Positions 1 through 9,372 of a stretch of 64,000 nucleotides of DNA are shown piece after piece. Both the position numbers and the translations under genes were made by a program. The stretch comes from Paenibacillus mangrovi. GTDB lineage: Bacteria > Bacillota > Bacilli > Paenibacillales > Paenibacillaceae. The stretch spans positions 124,001 through 188,000 of the forward strand of contig NZ_JALIRP010000007.1 in the NCBI RefSeq assembly GCF_022898935.1. The letters run 5' to 3'. Under the pieces are notes generated by a model that worked only from the letters and a program-made list of their open reading frames with translations, did no database searches and was not told the DNA's origin. The stretch's first letter is position 1, and each line of letters starts with the position of its first letter.

Positions 1-2289
<2,289 letters not shown>

Positions 2290-2384
2290 AAAAAAACTCA
2301 ACCCCTCGAACCTCTGTTTGTGTTGCACATAATGTTCCCGCTATACTTTGCGCATATTCCCTTTTTTTGATTTTAGCGACAGCA

Positions 2385-2400
2385 TGTGTATAAGGTCACA
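2385..2400. promoter_or_regulatory. Rex-like operator upstream of lactate permease
   Basis: The sequence TGTGTATAAGGTCACA has symmetrical TGTG and CACA arms eight bases apart, close to the Gram-positive redox repressor Rex consensus TTGTGAAN4TTCACAA. It sits about 100 bp upstream of the lactate permease start. NADH-responsive Rex control of lactate genes is well known in Firmicutes. The assignment here is inference from the motif and its position. Confidence 0.45.
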
Positions 2401-2634
2401 AACAGTGAGGTGCGGCGACCGAAGAGGTGCCTTTCATATTTACAATCATCACCCCATTTTTATGGGTAACGATTTAGATTCAGGGTGAGAAATTGAGGAA
2501 GGAAAAATGATTGTGATCGGGAAGAAAATCAAGGCCTTATGGAAGGGAGCGGACTGATATAACACGAAGTGGCGGAAAAGCTCAAACTAAATCGTGCGAG
2601 TATTAGTAACGATGCAGAATGCCGGACCTTTGAC
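2401..2634. other. Intergenic stretch with a degenerate, inverted repeat arm
   Basis: No convincing gene. Positions 2542-2569 (GAAGGGAGCGGACTGATATAACAC...) resemble, in inverted orientation, the GAAGGCGTGGACATCTTATAACAC end of the cassette repeats found between 4 and 12 kb. This may mark an inverted or decayed boundary of the array. A 16-codon reading frame with a good ribosome site (ATG at 2508) is present but is too short to call. Confidence 0.3.
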
Positions 2635-3093
2635 CTATTCAAATGTACTTTCGAAAAAAGGCCCTTCAACATCATTTATGTAGTTTTCAATGATCTTTCT
2701 CATCGGTTGGGGGAGAAGATTATGTCGGTCCATTTCATTTATAGGTATCCAATAAAACTCTAAATGGCTCTCTTTGGATTCTGGATTCTTTGTATAATCT
2801 ACGTTTTCTAATTTTGTAATAAATACATGAGTTATTTCTTGATGGTATATACCTTTATATTCGTATCCAGATTCTACGGCTCCTATGTACGACCCAACCT
2901 CACTGATTAAACCAAGTTCTTCATGAATCTCTCTATACAAAGATGTTCTAATACTTTCATAAAACTCAACATGTCCTCCTGGTAAAAACGTGTTATCCAT
3001 TCCTATGCAATGTGCAACTAAAAGATGGTTATCATTTAAAATGACTCCACGAGCCAGCACGTGATACTCATGTGGTTGTTCTTCTTTTTTCAT
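2635..3093 (-). CDS. Nudix hydrolase
   Basis: Hydrolyses nucleoside-diphosphate-linked substrates; the actual substrate cannot be told from sequence. The full Nudix box Gx5Ex7REUxEExGU runs from about residue 40 to 62 (G40, E46, REIHEELGL). The 152-residue length is that of a single-domain Nudix protein. The start is supported by an AAGGAGACTTCAAG ribosome site. It is the first intact gene of the small-gene array on the minus strand, and its A+T-rich composition matches the other array genes and not the lactate genes to its left. Confidence 0.9.
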   Translation of the reverse strand: MKKEEQPHEYHVLARGVILNDNHLLVAHCIGMDNTFLPGGHVEFYESIRTSLYREIHEELGLISEVGSYIGAVESGYEYKGIYHQEITHVFITKLENVDYTKNPESKESHLEFYWIPINEMDRHNLLPQPMRKIIENYINDVEGPFFESTFE

Positions 3094-3214
3094 CTTGAAG
3101 TCTCCTTCTAAAAATGTTGTTTTTTATGAGGTTATTATGCTTCCGAGTGTCATCGTCTCTTCCCTTCTATCCCGGATTCACGAACCCGAGAAGTGCAACC
3201 AACTATTTTTCAAT

Positions 3215-3513
3215 CTACTTACAAATGAAATTTTGATATCTTCTTCCGTTCTTAATTGTTACCTTTACTTCCCCATCAGATATTTCTTCTATTACCCTAT
3301 CCCAGAACTTCTGTGCTGGAATATTATTCTCAAGCTGATAAAGCTCCCACTCTCCCTTGGACATCTTGAATATATGTTTAGCTGCCTTCGTACCTATTCC
3401 TACTCTCCTAAATTTTCGAAGAATAAAAAAAATGCGCTAAATAGTTGTTCTTTCTGGTATCATCTTTTTCTTTAGTCAAAATAAATCCCGCTATTTCACC
3501 GTTTACTTTAATT
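3215..3513 (-). pseudogene. GNAT acetyltransferase remnant (truncated and frameshifted)
   Basis: Reading the minus strand gives KVNGEIAGFIL...DDTRKNNYLAHFF, then after a one-base slip in a run of eight T's (near 3430) FILRKFRRVGIGTKAAKHIF continuing to RRYQNFICK and a TAG stop. RRVGIGTKA is the acetyl-CoA-binding R/QxxGxG/A motif of GNAT enzymes. Stops upstream of IKVNG show that the N-terminal part is also missing. It sits between the Nudix gene and a small membrane-protein gene, as a decayed unit of the array. Confidence 0.75.
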
Positions 3514-3544
3514 TATCACCTAGGTTACTTAAATTTATTACTCT

Positions 3545-3880
3545 CTACTTATTCGGATTAAAGTAATCAAGTATTATTAAAGATTGCTTCATCGTAATCT
3601 CATTAATATATTTCATATAATATGGTTTAAAAATTGGGTCTATGGAGACAACTACTATCGAAAAAATAATTATTAATAAAGAATCAATCCGTGATAAATT
3701 CTGATTCTTTACAATGAAAGTACTTCCAAATATCCACAATAAAAAAATTAATAATGCTGTTCCAACTATAAGAATTTCTGGCACATATCCTTCCATGCAC
3801 CAATAATACAATCTACTCCAATACAAACTAATCAAGGTCCAAAGGATATTAAATGATATCAATATAAATTTACCCTTCAT
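3545..3880 (-). CDS. Small membrane protein of unknown function
   Basis: A 111-residue product with three hydrophobic segments (roughly residues 4-26, 34-56 and 67-86) and a short polar C-terminus ending YFNPNK. No family is recognised. The ATG follows GAGGGTTGTAA, an acceptable ribosome site. It occupies one unit of the small-gene array, with a faint, decayed repeat just upstream at about 3920-3958 (GGCCGAATAGCCCGAAGCGTATA, resembling the right end of the array repeats). Confidence 0.6.
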   Translation of the reverse strand: MKGKFILISFNILWTLISLYWSRLYYWCMEGYVPEILIVGTALLIFLLWIFGSTFIVKNQNLSRIDSLLIIIFSIVVVSIDPIFKPYYMKYINEITMKQSLIILDYFNPNK

Positions 3881-3959
3881 TTACAACCCTCATTCTAATG
3901 CTTAAATTAACTCGATTTTATTCGTACGGACAGAGGGCCGAATAGCCCGAAGCGTATAC

Positions 3960-4355
3960 TTACTCATTCTTCTTTCCAGATCCAAATGCAATGATGTAAT
4001 GATCAGGGTCTTTAATTGAAAACTCTTTCCATGATCCCCATTCAAAATCATATAATTCCGGCTCTTGATTAATTATTGCTCCCTTACATTTTAATTCCTT
4101 ATATAATTCATCTAAATCATGATGTGTTTCAACATATGAATAAGTATCCCATACTTTCTCTTGGCCATTTCCTATTTTATTTGGCTGAATGTCCTCAGTT
4201 GACTTTGCCTCTATTAACTTAAAACCTAATCTAAAGTCATCTCTCACTGCCCACCAATCATTGACTTCACATCCTAGCACATCTTGATAAAATGCTCTTG
4301 ATTGTTCTAAATTCGAGACCACTAATACCTGAACAGAAAATTGGATTTTGCTCAT
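3960..4355 (-). CDS. VOC-fold protein (glyoxalase/bleomycin-resistance superfamily)
   Basis: A 131-residue single VOC protein. It opens MSKIQFSVQVLVVSNLEQSR with the family-typical SRAFYQDVLGCEV, and ends with the second beta-alpha-beta repeat (WKEFSIKDPDHYIIAFG). Such proteins bind a metal or sequester small electrophiles or antibiotics; the substrate is unknown. An open frame extends 87 nt upstream into the adjacent repeat. I chose the internal ATG because GGAGG stands 7 nt before it and the upstream codons read through the repeat. It is one cassette of the array. Confidence 0.85.
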   Translation of the reverse strand: MSKIQFSVQVLVVSNLEQSRAFYQDVLGCEVNDWWAVRDDFRLGFKLIEAKSTEDIQPNKIGNGQEKVWDTYSYVETHHDLDELYKELKCKGAIINQEPELYDFEWGSWKEFSIKDPDHYIIAFGSGKKNE

Positions 4356-4381
4356 GGGAGACCTCCAAAAATGTTTTTTTA

Positions 4382-4460
4382 TAATTTCTGATAACGTTCT
4401 TGTGTTCACGAACTTGAGAACCTTAGAGGGCAGCTGCGACACGGTTAGGCTTGCGGATTA
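4382..4460 (-). repeat. Array repeat, left half (attC-like), degenerate
   Basis: Starts TTTCTGATAACGTTCTTGTGTTCACGA, matching the left arm of the complete copies (TTCTTATAACGTTC...TATTCACGA), then diverges. The right arm with GTTATAAG is missing. It lies directly upstream of the VOC gene start in gene orientation. Confidence 0.6.
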
Positions 4461-4477
4461 AATAATAATACTCGAAA

Positions 4478-4774
4478 TTAATCTCGTTTTCCTTTCTTGC
4501 GACGAAAAAGTGAAATTCCTCCGAAACCACTTATGACAGCGAGGTAAAATCCAAAATCATACCACCAACCCGAGTTATATATTTCATACAACCTGATTTT
4601 ATGATTGAATACTCCAATTATTAATGAAATAGGAGCGATCCATCCATGCCATATTCCCCAAAAAAAACCAGCATGATTTAGAGGGTTGTTAGTTCCATCT
4701 CCAGGTACACACCCCGTTAAAAGAGACATGATGATAAATAATGTCGCCATAATTAAGAAATACCTTAATTTCAT
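4478..4774 (-). CDS. Small membrane lipoprotein, function unknown
   Basis: A 98-residue product with a signal segment ending in a lipobox (SLLTGC), so lipid anchoring at Cys 22 or so is predicted. A GFFWGIWHGWIAPISLIIG hydrophobic stretch and a second membrane segment (YDFGFYLAVISGFGGISLF) follow, with a Lys/Arg-rich tail. I recall similar W/G-rich hypothetical lipoproteins in other bacteria but cannot name a family. The ATG six bases after AAAGGTG is preferred over two earlier in-frame starts that overlap that ribosome site. Confidence 0.65.
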   Translation of the reverse strand: MKLRYFLIMATLFIIMSLLTGCVPGDGTNNPLNHAGFFWGIWHGWIAPISLIIGVFNHKIRLYEIYNSGWWYDFGFYLAVISGFGGISLFRRKKGKRD

Positions 4775-4873
4775 ACCCATCACCTTTCACCTAATTATTA
4801 TATTTCAACAAATATTCGTGAGGCATTGCCGTTATGATCCTCAAGTGGTTCCAGATGGTTTTATTTTTGTGCT

Positions 4874-4920
4874 GATTTCTTATAACGTTTCATGGATTCA
4901 CGACGGACGTCCACCTGAGA
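4874..4920 (-). repeat. Array repeat, left arm only
   Basis: GATTTCTTATAACGTTTCATGGATTCACGAC reproduces the left arm of the complete array repeats almost exactly. The body and right arm are absent, so this copy is truncated by deletion. It stands where a cassette boundary is expected, just upstream of the lipoprotein gene. Confidence 0.7.
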
Positions 4921-4994
4921 TATCCTAATATTCGCATCATTTTGATTTCTCTTGATCGTACTTATTATCTCCCTTCAGGCCGCTTTTCCATCCC

Positions 4995-5108
4995 TTATTT
5001 TTGGTTAGATGCAACAAATTGCTCCTTGTTTTTAAGTACTTTAAGTTCAATACAATCCTTTCTATTGTCGTCAGTTATAAGTTTTAATTTGACAATCAAA
5101 TTGACTAT
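4995..5108 (-). pseudogene. GNAT acetyltransferase N-terminal fragment
   Basis: Reads IVNLIVKLKLITDDNRKDC then IELKVLKNKEQFVASNQK and stops. The LITDDNRKDCIELKV...QFVASN pattern is the N-terminus of spermidine-acetyltransferase-like GNAT proteins, which should be about 150 residues. Only 37 codons remain. An AAGGAGTGAG ribosome site precedes an ATA at the expected start position, so the original ATG may also have mutated. A truncated, dead cassette. Confidence 0.6.
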
Positions 5109-5113
5109 AAAAC

Positions 5114-5331
5114 TCACTCCTTGTTTATTAACGGTTTATTAACGGTTCTATTACCCTGCCTAACCACTTCATGTGAACAAGAGGTGAACGCCCCGCGTCG
5201 TAGGAAGTTTAAATCTTTTTCGTTATACCAGAATTCTTCTTCGATATATAGCCAATCGTCATTAACTGACTTAAAGTAATTAAGTGCTGGACCCCAAACT
5301 AATATTTCTTCTTCATTGAAATACTTACAAT
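5114..5331 (-). pseudogene. 3' fragment of an unrecognised acidic protein fused into repeat-like DNA
   Basis: An open minus-strand frame without a start codon reads YFNEEEILVWGPALNYFKSV, then NDDWLYIEEEFWYNEKDLNFL, which looks like real coding sequence. It then continues RRGAFTSCSHEVV through DNA resembling decayed repeat. The 5' end is lost upstream of an in-frame stop near 5332. It is probably the remains of a small cassette gene damaged at both ends. I do not recognise the family. Confidence 0.45.
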
Positions 5332-5335
5332 ATTA

Positions 5336-6244
5336 TTATGCTTGAAGGCATTTATAGAATGTTTCATTAAAATAATTCTGATCTTCAGTGTAGTCTTCTG
5401 TATATTTATTTAACATTCGAACTCCTACTGCATTAAGCTCTGGCACAATTACACAGTGGCAACCTGCTGCACCTGATGCATAATAGCACTTATCCTGATA
5501 GTACCATCCAAAAATTCTGTTCTTATCTTCGGTGTCTATTCGCAATTGATCAACGAGTCTAAAAACTTCAACTGGGACTAACTCATTATGATTAATTAAA
5601 CCTCTATTTAGATGTAAATTTCCCCACTGTGCCAAATCTCTCGCACTTGAATACAGATTTCTTTCATGACCTTCATTTGACTCAATTCTAACTGATGCAT
5701 AGCCGTCTGCAGCTTGAAAATCACAAACTAATTTCTCTGTATGTACTGAAATCCACTCGGTATCAGTCAACTTCATTGGTTTAAATATTCGTTTTGTCAG
5801 TAGTTCAGCAATATTATATCCTGTAAGTTTCTTTATGAGTTCACACGCTACTTCCTCGCGTTCAATACGTTTTGGTCCAAAATACTTAGCACCTGATTTT
5901 GTTGCCAAATCTCTTATTGTGGTATTACCCAACTCATATTCAGGAAATTTTGTGAGAACATCTGAAACTTTACAGTCAATGGACATTTTGCTTTCTACAA
6001 CAGCAATTGCTGTAGCAAATCCGACATACGTCTTCCTTAGTGAATACAAGTTAAACATAGAATCAGTTGTTACTGCGAGAGATCCATTCTTAAAATGATG
6101 CTTTCCTGAATACCATTCTGTTAAAATTTTATTGTCCTGAATTATCACAATAGACGCAGCTGAAGACCCATACTTTTCTTTTGCTTTTTCCGTATATGAA
6201 ATTAAAGGTAAAAATTTGTTATCAGTTAGTGCGGGTGCTATCAT
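5336..6244 (-). CDS. Serine hydrolase, beta-lactamase/penicillin-binding-protein fold
   Basis: A 302-residue protein of the class C beta-lactamase/esterase group. It carries the SxxK catalytic motif (S68-L-R-K71 in NLYSLRKTYVG), a GYNIAELL segment near the usual YxN region and a C-terminal GWYYQDKCYYASGAAG that could replace the HxG motif. No signal peptide is seen, so it is probably cytosolic and acts as an esterase or amidase more than as a true beta-lactamase. The ATG behind GGAGGTCGAAATC is chosen over an upstream GTG. It is the longest unit but one in the small-gene array. Confidence 0.8.
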   Translation of the reverse strand: MIAPALTDNKFLPLISYTEKAKEKYGSSAASIVIIQDNKILTEWYSGKHHFKNGSLAVTTDSMFNLYSLRKTYVGFATAIAVVESKMSIDCKVSDVLTKFPEYELGNTTIRDLATKSGAKYFGPKRIEREEVACELIKKLTGYNIAELLTKRIFKPMKLTDTEWISVHTEKLVCDFQAADGYASVRIESNEGHERNLYSSARDLAQWGNLHLNRGLINHNELVPVEVFRLVDQLRIDTEDKNRIFGWYYQDKCYYASGAAGCHCVIVPELNAVGVRMLNKYTEDYTEDQNYFNETFYKCLQA

Positions 6245-6273
6245 GATTTCGACCTCCAATTATTATTTTTCAT

Positions 6274-6318
6274 TACTTTCACATAACGTTTCCGTGCTCA
6301 CGACCCCTGCGACATCAT
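6274..6318 (-). repeat. Array repeat, left arm only
   Basis: ACATAACGTTTCCGTGCTCACGACC matches the left arm of the complete copies. Nothing of the body or right arm remains before the next gene's end 10 bp later. Another truncated boundary. Confidence 0.55.
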
Positions 6319-6327
6319 GAGATACCC

Positions 6328-6753
6328 TCAAATATTCTTCTCGTCATTGAATTCAACACAAAAAGGGTGCATTTCAGGTTTTAAACAATACTCAATTCTT
6401 TGTCTAAAATCTTTCCATTCAACTTTTTTTAGTGCTTCTTCTATTGGAAAAAAGCCTGACTCCAAGCTCTCTGATGATTGTATTAATTCTCCACCTATAG
6501 GCTTCGCTAAAAATAGTGTATTGAAAATTGAATTTCCTACGTTCTGAAATATTCCACAGAATTTGATAATTTCTATGTCTATCCCTGACTCCTCTTTGGT
6601 TTCTCTTATGGCTGCATGACTTAAGGATTCTCCTTCTTCAACTTGACCACCAGGCATCTCCCAGCCTCTTCTTGGTCCTTTTATAAGTAACAACTCGTTT
6701 TTTTCATTTATTACAATGGCAGCTGCCGAAACAATATGTTTGGGTGGGTTCAT
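6328..6753 (-). CDS. Nudix hydrolase
   Basis: A 141-residue MutT-like protein. It has the complete Nudix box between residues 36 and 58 (G36, E42, R50-E51, E54-E55, G57) preceded by RRGWEMPGG, typical of nucleotide-pool or NDP-sugar Nudix enzymes. The start follows TAAGGAGAGACTTTT. It is the second Nudix gene in the array and is only distantly similar to the one at 2.6 kb. A short frame upstream overlaps its first 50 bp. Confidence 0.9.
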   Translation of the reverse strand: MNPPKHIVSAAAIVINEKNELLLIKGPRRGWEMPGGQVEEGESLSHAAIRETKEESGIDIEIIKFCGIFQNVGNSIFNTLFLAKPIGGELIQSSESLESGFFPIEEALKKVEWKDFRQRIEYCLKPEMHPFCVEFNDEKNI

Positions 6754-6877
6754 AAAAGTCTCTCCTTAATAGATTAATGTGGGCAAAGCCATTTGGTTCC
6801 CCATGACCTCCTCCATAGTTTGACAAACTATAAACATAAAATTCGATTAATCTATTTTGAAAATCTTCAATCTTCAT
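6704..6877 (-). CDS. Small ORF with strong ribosome site, possible truncated gene
   Basis: A 57-codon frame begins ATG after GGGGGGTGACTTC and reads MKIEDFQNRLIEFYVYSLSN then YGGGHGEPNGFAHINLL before running into the next gene in another frame. The Gly-rich middle and good start suggest a real N-terminus. The tail, which overlaps the Nudix start, looks like read-through after a fusion or deletion. I do not recognise a family. Confidence 0.4.
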   Translation of the reverse strand: MKIEDFQNRLIEFYVYSLSNYGGGHGEPNGFAHINLLRRDFYEPTQTYCFGSCHCNK

Positions 6878-6907
6878 GAAGTCACCCCCCGTACTTTTCC
6901 ACTTCTC

Positions 6908-6991
6908 CGAAAAGCCTCGGGCAGATCAAGGGAGCTATCTCCCGCAGCGTGAATGCGTTGGTATATAATGTTAGCGGCTCCCTTGAGTTAC
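6908..6991 (-). repeat. Array repeat, right half only
   Basis: CCTCGGGCAGATCAAGGGAG...CGCAGCGTGAATGCG...ATGTTAGCGGCTCCCTTGAG corresponds to the right half of the complete repeats (GCCTCGGGCAGACCAAGGAG...GCAGCG...GTTATAAG..GCCTTCTTCGAG). The left arm is missing. Confidence 0.65.
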
Positions 6992-7007
6992 TCCAAAAAA
7001 TAATCCT

Positions 7008-7430
7008 TTATGTTGCTGAAATATATAACTCAAGTATTGAATCTTCGGCCATTGGGTTAAATCGTTCATCATATCTTTCAAAACTCAGACCACTCAATTG
7101 ACAATTATCTGATATCTGATTCCAAGTGTTCATCAAAGTAAATATAGGTCCTTTATGAATGAACACATTATATGGTCTTTCAGGTATAATTATTGAAAAC
7201 ATACCTTCAGGAATATCATTAATTAATTGGACTTGTACACCAGCAATATATAATCCATTATCAATGACTCCATATCCAACTTTTGTATTAGTAATATTTC
7301 TTATTTCACCCATTCGGTCATAAAGTTGATCCCATAAATGCTTTGCTCCATTGGGTCCTAACTTATCCTGAAAACCAACTATAATCATTTCAGGAACATC
7401 TACTTGCTTGATTTCTAAATTCTTATTCAT
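7008..7430 (-). CDS. GyrI-like / AraC effector-binding domain protein
   Basis: A 140-residue stand-alone GyrI-like small-molecule-binding domain. Signs are the start NKNLEIKQVDVPEMIIVGFQ, the central VGYGVIDNG and the typical end FERYDERFNP...DSILELYI. The fold is shared with effector domains of BmrR/Rob-type regulators, and stand-alone copies bind or hydrolyse small molecules. The ATG has GGAGG 6 nt upstream. There is no DNA-binding domain, so it is not itself a regulator. It forms one complete cassette, with a full repeat upstream. Confidence 0.8.
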   Translation of the reverse strand: MNKNLEIKQVDVPEMIIVGFQDKLGPNGAKHLWDQLYDRMGEIRNITNTKVGYGVIDNGLYIAGVQVQLINDIPEGMFSIIIPERPYNVFIHKGPIFTLMNTWNQISDNCQLSGLSFERYDERFNPMAEDSILELYISAT

Positions 7431-7480
7431 TTTCTACCTCCAGAATTTATTTATGGTTTTGGAAAAACTCTTTGCGCTAA

Positions 7481-7668
7481 TTTCATATAACGTTTATGTA
7501 TTCCTGAACCTGAGAGGCTTAAAGGAGTGTATGCGACTGGGTGGCTTTGCCACTTAGCCTCGCAGGGTTGTCTGCCTGAATCTCTTCCTTGAATTGCCTC
7601 GGCAGACCAAGGAGCGTTAGCGACGCAGCGTAGATACAGTGTTATAAGATGTCCACGCCTTCTTTGAG
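7481..7668 (-). repeat. Array repeat, complete copy (attC-like)
   Basis: Runs from TTTCATATAACGTTTATGTATTCC to ACAGTGTTATAAGATGTCCACGCCTTCTTTGAG. The outer arms TTATAAC-type and GTTATAAG are inverted. The body (CTTAAAGGAGTGTATGCGACTGGGTGG...) is nearly identical to the copy at 8.3 kb. Inner GC-rich segments (TTGTCTGCC / GGCAGACCA) can pair. Confidence 0.85.
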
Positions 7669-7683
7669 ATACGTGTATATAGT

Positions 7684-8220
7684 TTATTGTAATTGCTTTA
7701 TTAGGCTTACTCGTACAACTTCATCCCAAATCGGCCCTCTTCTTACTATCCTATATCCTAATTTCTCATTAAGTTCGATAACGTGTTTATTCTTCTCTTC
7801 TGTATGTGTGTATATTAGGTTCACATCATTTGTTATTGCTAATTCCTCAAGTTTGAGTTTAAGCTTCGTTGCAATACCGCTTCGCCTATATTCCGGGGCT
7901 ACCCATAATTGAAATATCTCTACGAATCGTCCGTCTTTCTGAAACAAATTTCGATCCAATTCTTGAAAGATGGTTTTCCAAGGAAATATAGCATCTCGGT
8001 TAACAATCGAGTACATGATTAAGCCTATTCTCTTTTTACTTTCCTCTTCTTCAAAAATAAATGCCCCTCTATCTTCTTCAACAACAAATCTCAATATCTT
8101 ACTTGAATGCTCTTTCAACTCTTCTTCCGTCTTTAGAGAATCAGAAGTAGTAACACCTTCATCTTTCAGATCAATTTGAATCATAAAATCAAAATCTGTA
8201 ATTCCTGCTTTTCTGATCAT
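7684..8220 (-). CDS. GNAT-family N-acetyltransferase
   Basis: A 178-residue acetyltransferase with motif A VAPEYRRSGIATKL (acetyl-CoA pyrophosphate loop) and the following IYTHTEEKNKHVIELNEKLGY, typical of GNAT motif B. The acceptor substrate is unknown. The ATG is preceded by GGTGGTGAAGAG. The gene lies between the two best-preserved and most similar repeats of the array, so gene plus one repeat makes a clean about 0.79-kb unit. Confidence 0.88.
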   Translation of the reverse strand: MIRKAGITDFDFMIQIDLKDEGVTTSDSLKTEEELKEHSSKILRFVVEEDRGAFIFEEEESKKRIGLIMYSIVNRDAIFPWKTIFQELDRNLFQKDGRFVEIFQLWVAPEYRRSGIATKLKLKLEELAITNDVNLIYTHTEEKNKHVIELNEKLGYRIVRRGPIWDEVVRVSLIKQLQ

Positions 8221-8269
8221 CTCTTCACCACCAGCAACTATCTTTTATATTGGTTTTTAGGCTTTGCAG

Positions 8270-8459
8270 GGATTTCTTATAACGTTCTTGTATCTGCGAA
8301 CCCGAAAGGCTTAAAGGAGTGTATGCGACTGGGTGGCTTTGCCACTTAGCCTTGCAGGCTTGTCTGCCTGAATCTCTTCCTTGAATTGCCTCGGGCAGAC
8401 CAAGGAGCGTTAGCGATGCAGCGCAGATACGTTGTAATAAGTTGTCCCCGCCTTCGAAG
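8270..8459 (-). repeat. Array repeat, complete copy (attC-like)
   Basis: Begins GGATTTCTTATAACGTTCTTGTATCTGCG and ends CGCAGATACGTTGTAATAAGTTGTCCCCGCCTTCGAAG. The outer stem GTATCTGCG/CGCAGATAC is a perfect 9-bp pair, different in sequence from the equivalent ATATTCACG/CGTGAATAT stem of the 11.4-kb copy. This means the two arms change together between copies. The central body is almost the same as in the 7.5-kb copy. Confidence 0.88.
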
Positions 8460-8471
8460 CTGATCCCGCAC

Positions 8472-9041
8472 TTACTTCTTAAGTTCTGTCATTCTCTTCT
8501 CAATGTTCTTTCTTCTTGTCTTTGGGTTCTTAAAGTGGCTTATCCCATATATGAATTTTGATTTTTCGGGATACGATAAGTTCTGAAAAAGATTGTTTGC
8601 TACTTCATCTTTCTCAAATGCTTCTTTAAAATCCTGTGGAATCTTCACATTTATTTCTTTGTTTTTATAGATTTCATCAATGTAGAGCTCCATAAAATGC
8701 GTAATTTCCCCATTAGGTTCATACTTCGATTCAAATACGCCATATTCCGGATCATAAAAAGTTCCATCGCAGTAAAGCACACTATGTGTATATGTTGGAA
8801 ACTTAACGAGTAATACGCAAAGTGGTGGAAGTTCATCAATCGTATCAATATCACGCCAACTCAAGTAATCAATCTTATATCTTTTTAGAGCTTTATAAAA
8901 ATCTGAAGTTCCTGAACCTTTCTTTCCTCTCATTGCAGCCATTGCTTCTTCAATAGTAATTTGTGCTATCATTGCTAAGCATGCCTCATCACACGATGAA
9001 AAATCTGGCTGAGGTACATAATTAATCTTAAATTCGTTCAT
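8472..9041 (-). CDS. C39-like cysteine peptidase domain fused to YdeI/OmpD-associated tail
   Basis: A 189-residue protein in two parts. Residues 1 to about 110 look like a papain-fold C39-type domain, with Gln11, Cys17 (QPDFSSCDEACLAM), His86 (YTHSVLY) and Asp97 (YDPEYG) as a plausible catalytic set. Residues about 134-189 (IPQDFKEAFEKDEVANN...YPEKSKFIYGIS...KTRRKNIEKRM) match the C-terminal helix bundle of YdeI/OmpD-associated proteins. I have not met this pairing before. The start after GAGGTGCTGGAAG is preferred over one 15 nt upstream. It is one cassette of the array, with a complete repeat on each side. Confidence 0.7.
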   Translation of the reverse strand: MNEFKINYVPQPDFSSCDEACLAMIAQITIEEAMAAMRGKKGSGTSDFYKALKRYKIDYLSWRDIDTIDELPPLCVLLVKFPTYTHSVLYCDGTFYDPEYGVFESKYEPNGEITHFMELYIDEIYKNKEINVKIPQDFKEAFEKDEVANNLFQNLSYPEKSKFIYGISHFKNPKTRRKNIEKRMTELKK

Positions 9042-9082
9042 CTTCCAGCACCTCATGTAATTGTTGTGTTTAATTGTTTGCG

Positions 9083-9300
9083 GGGATTTCTTATAACGTT
9101 ACCGTCACGACGTCCATTCAGCCTAAGCTGCACGAGTCGTGCGGTAAGCACGATCTCAGCCGGCCGCGACTGCGGTTGGGTGAATGGATGTGTCGCCTGA
9201 TTCTGCTTCCTCGACTTATCTTCTGGCGACCGTGGGACGGCGAATGCCGGCATGAAGCGTAAACACATTGTTATAAGATGTCAGCGCCTTCTTCGAGTAA
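9083..9300 (-). repeat. Array repeat, complete, long variant (attC-like)
   Basis: Left arm GGGGATTTCTTATAACGTTACCGTCACGACG, right arm AGCGTAAACACATTGTTATAAGATGTCAGCGCCTTCTTCGAGTAA. The inner part differs from the 7.5/8.3-kb type and holds its own stem (CGTCCATTCAGCC with GGGTGAATGGATG). The ends and the 3' flank are conserved while the core varies in length and sequence, as in attC sites. This copy fills most of the 331-bp gap between genes. Confidence 0.8.
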
Positions 9301-9372
9301 TGTTCAGATCAGCTACTTTTTCCCGTTAGGCAACGAAGTAGCTAGAAATCCTGCAAGTGCCCCCTTTGTATA

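Noticed and set aside
2461..2560. Plus-strand 16-codon frame MIVIGKKIKALWKGAD with a good ribosome site
   Set aside because: Too short, no supporting context, and its end coincides with repeat-like DNA. Mentioned only in the intergenic entry.
3095..3475. 126-codon plus-strand open frame
   Set aside because: Opposite to a recognisable GNAT remnant, and its translation shows no protein-like features. Shadow of the pseudogene.
4356..4442. Upstream extension of the VOC gene
   Set aside because: The extra 29 codons read through the left part of a repeat. A GGAGG-supported ATG starts the conserved protein downstream.
5140..5210. Possible further array repeat (CCTAACCACTTC...CGCCCCGCGTCGTAGG)
   Set aside because: Only short fragments resemble the repeat family and no arm is present, so it is not listed as a copy.
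7481..8459. Insertion sequence or MITE as explanation of the array repeats
   Set aside because: Not excluded, but no target duplications or transposase are visible. Arms mark gene-unit boundaries in one constant orientation, which fits cassettes better.
9074..9262. Open frames on both strands inside the 9.1-9.3 kb repeat
   Set aside because: They lie within a structured repeat that has stops in the other copies, with no ribosome site. Non-coding.
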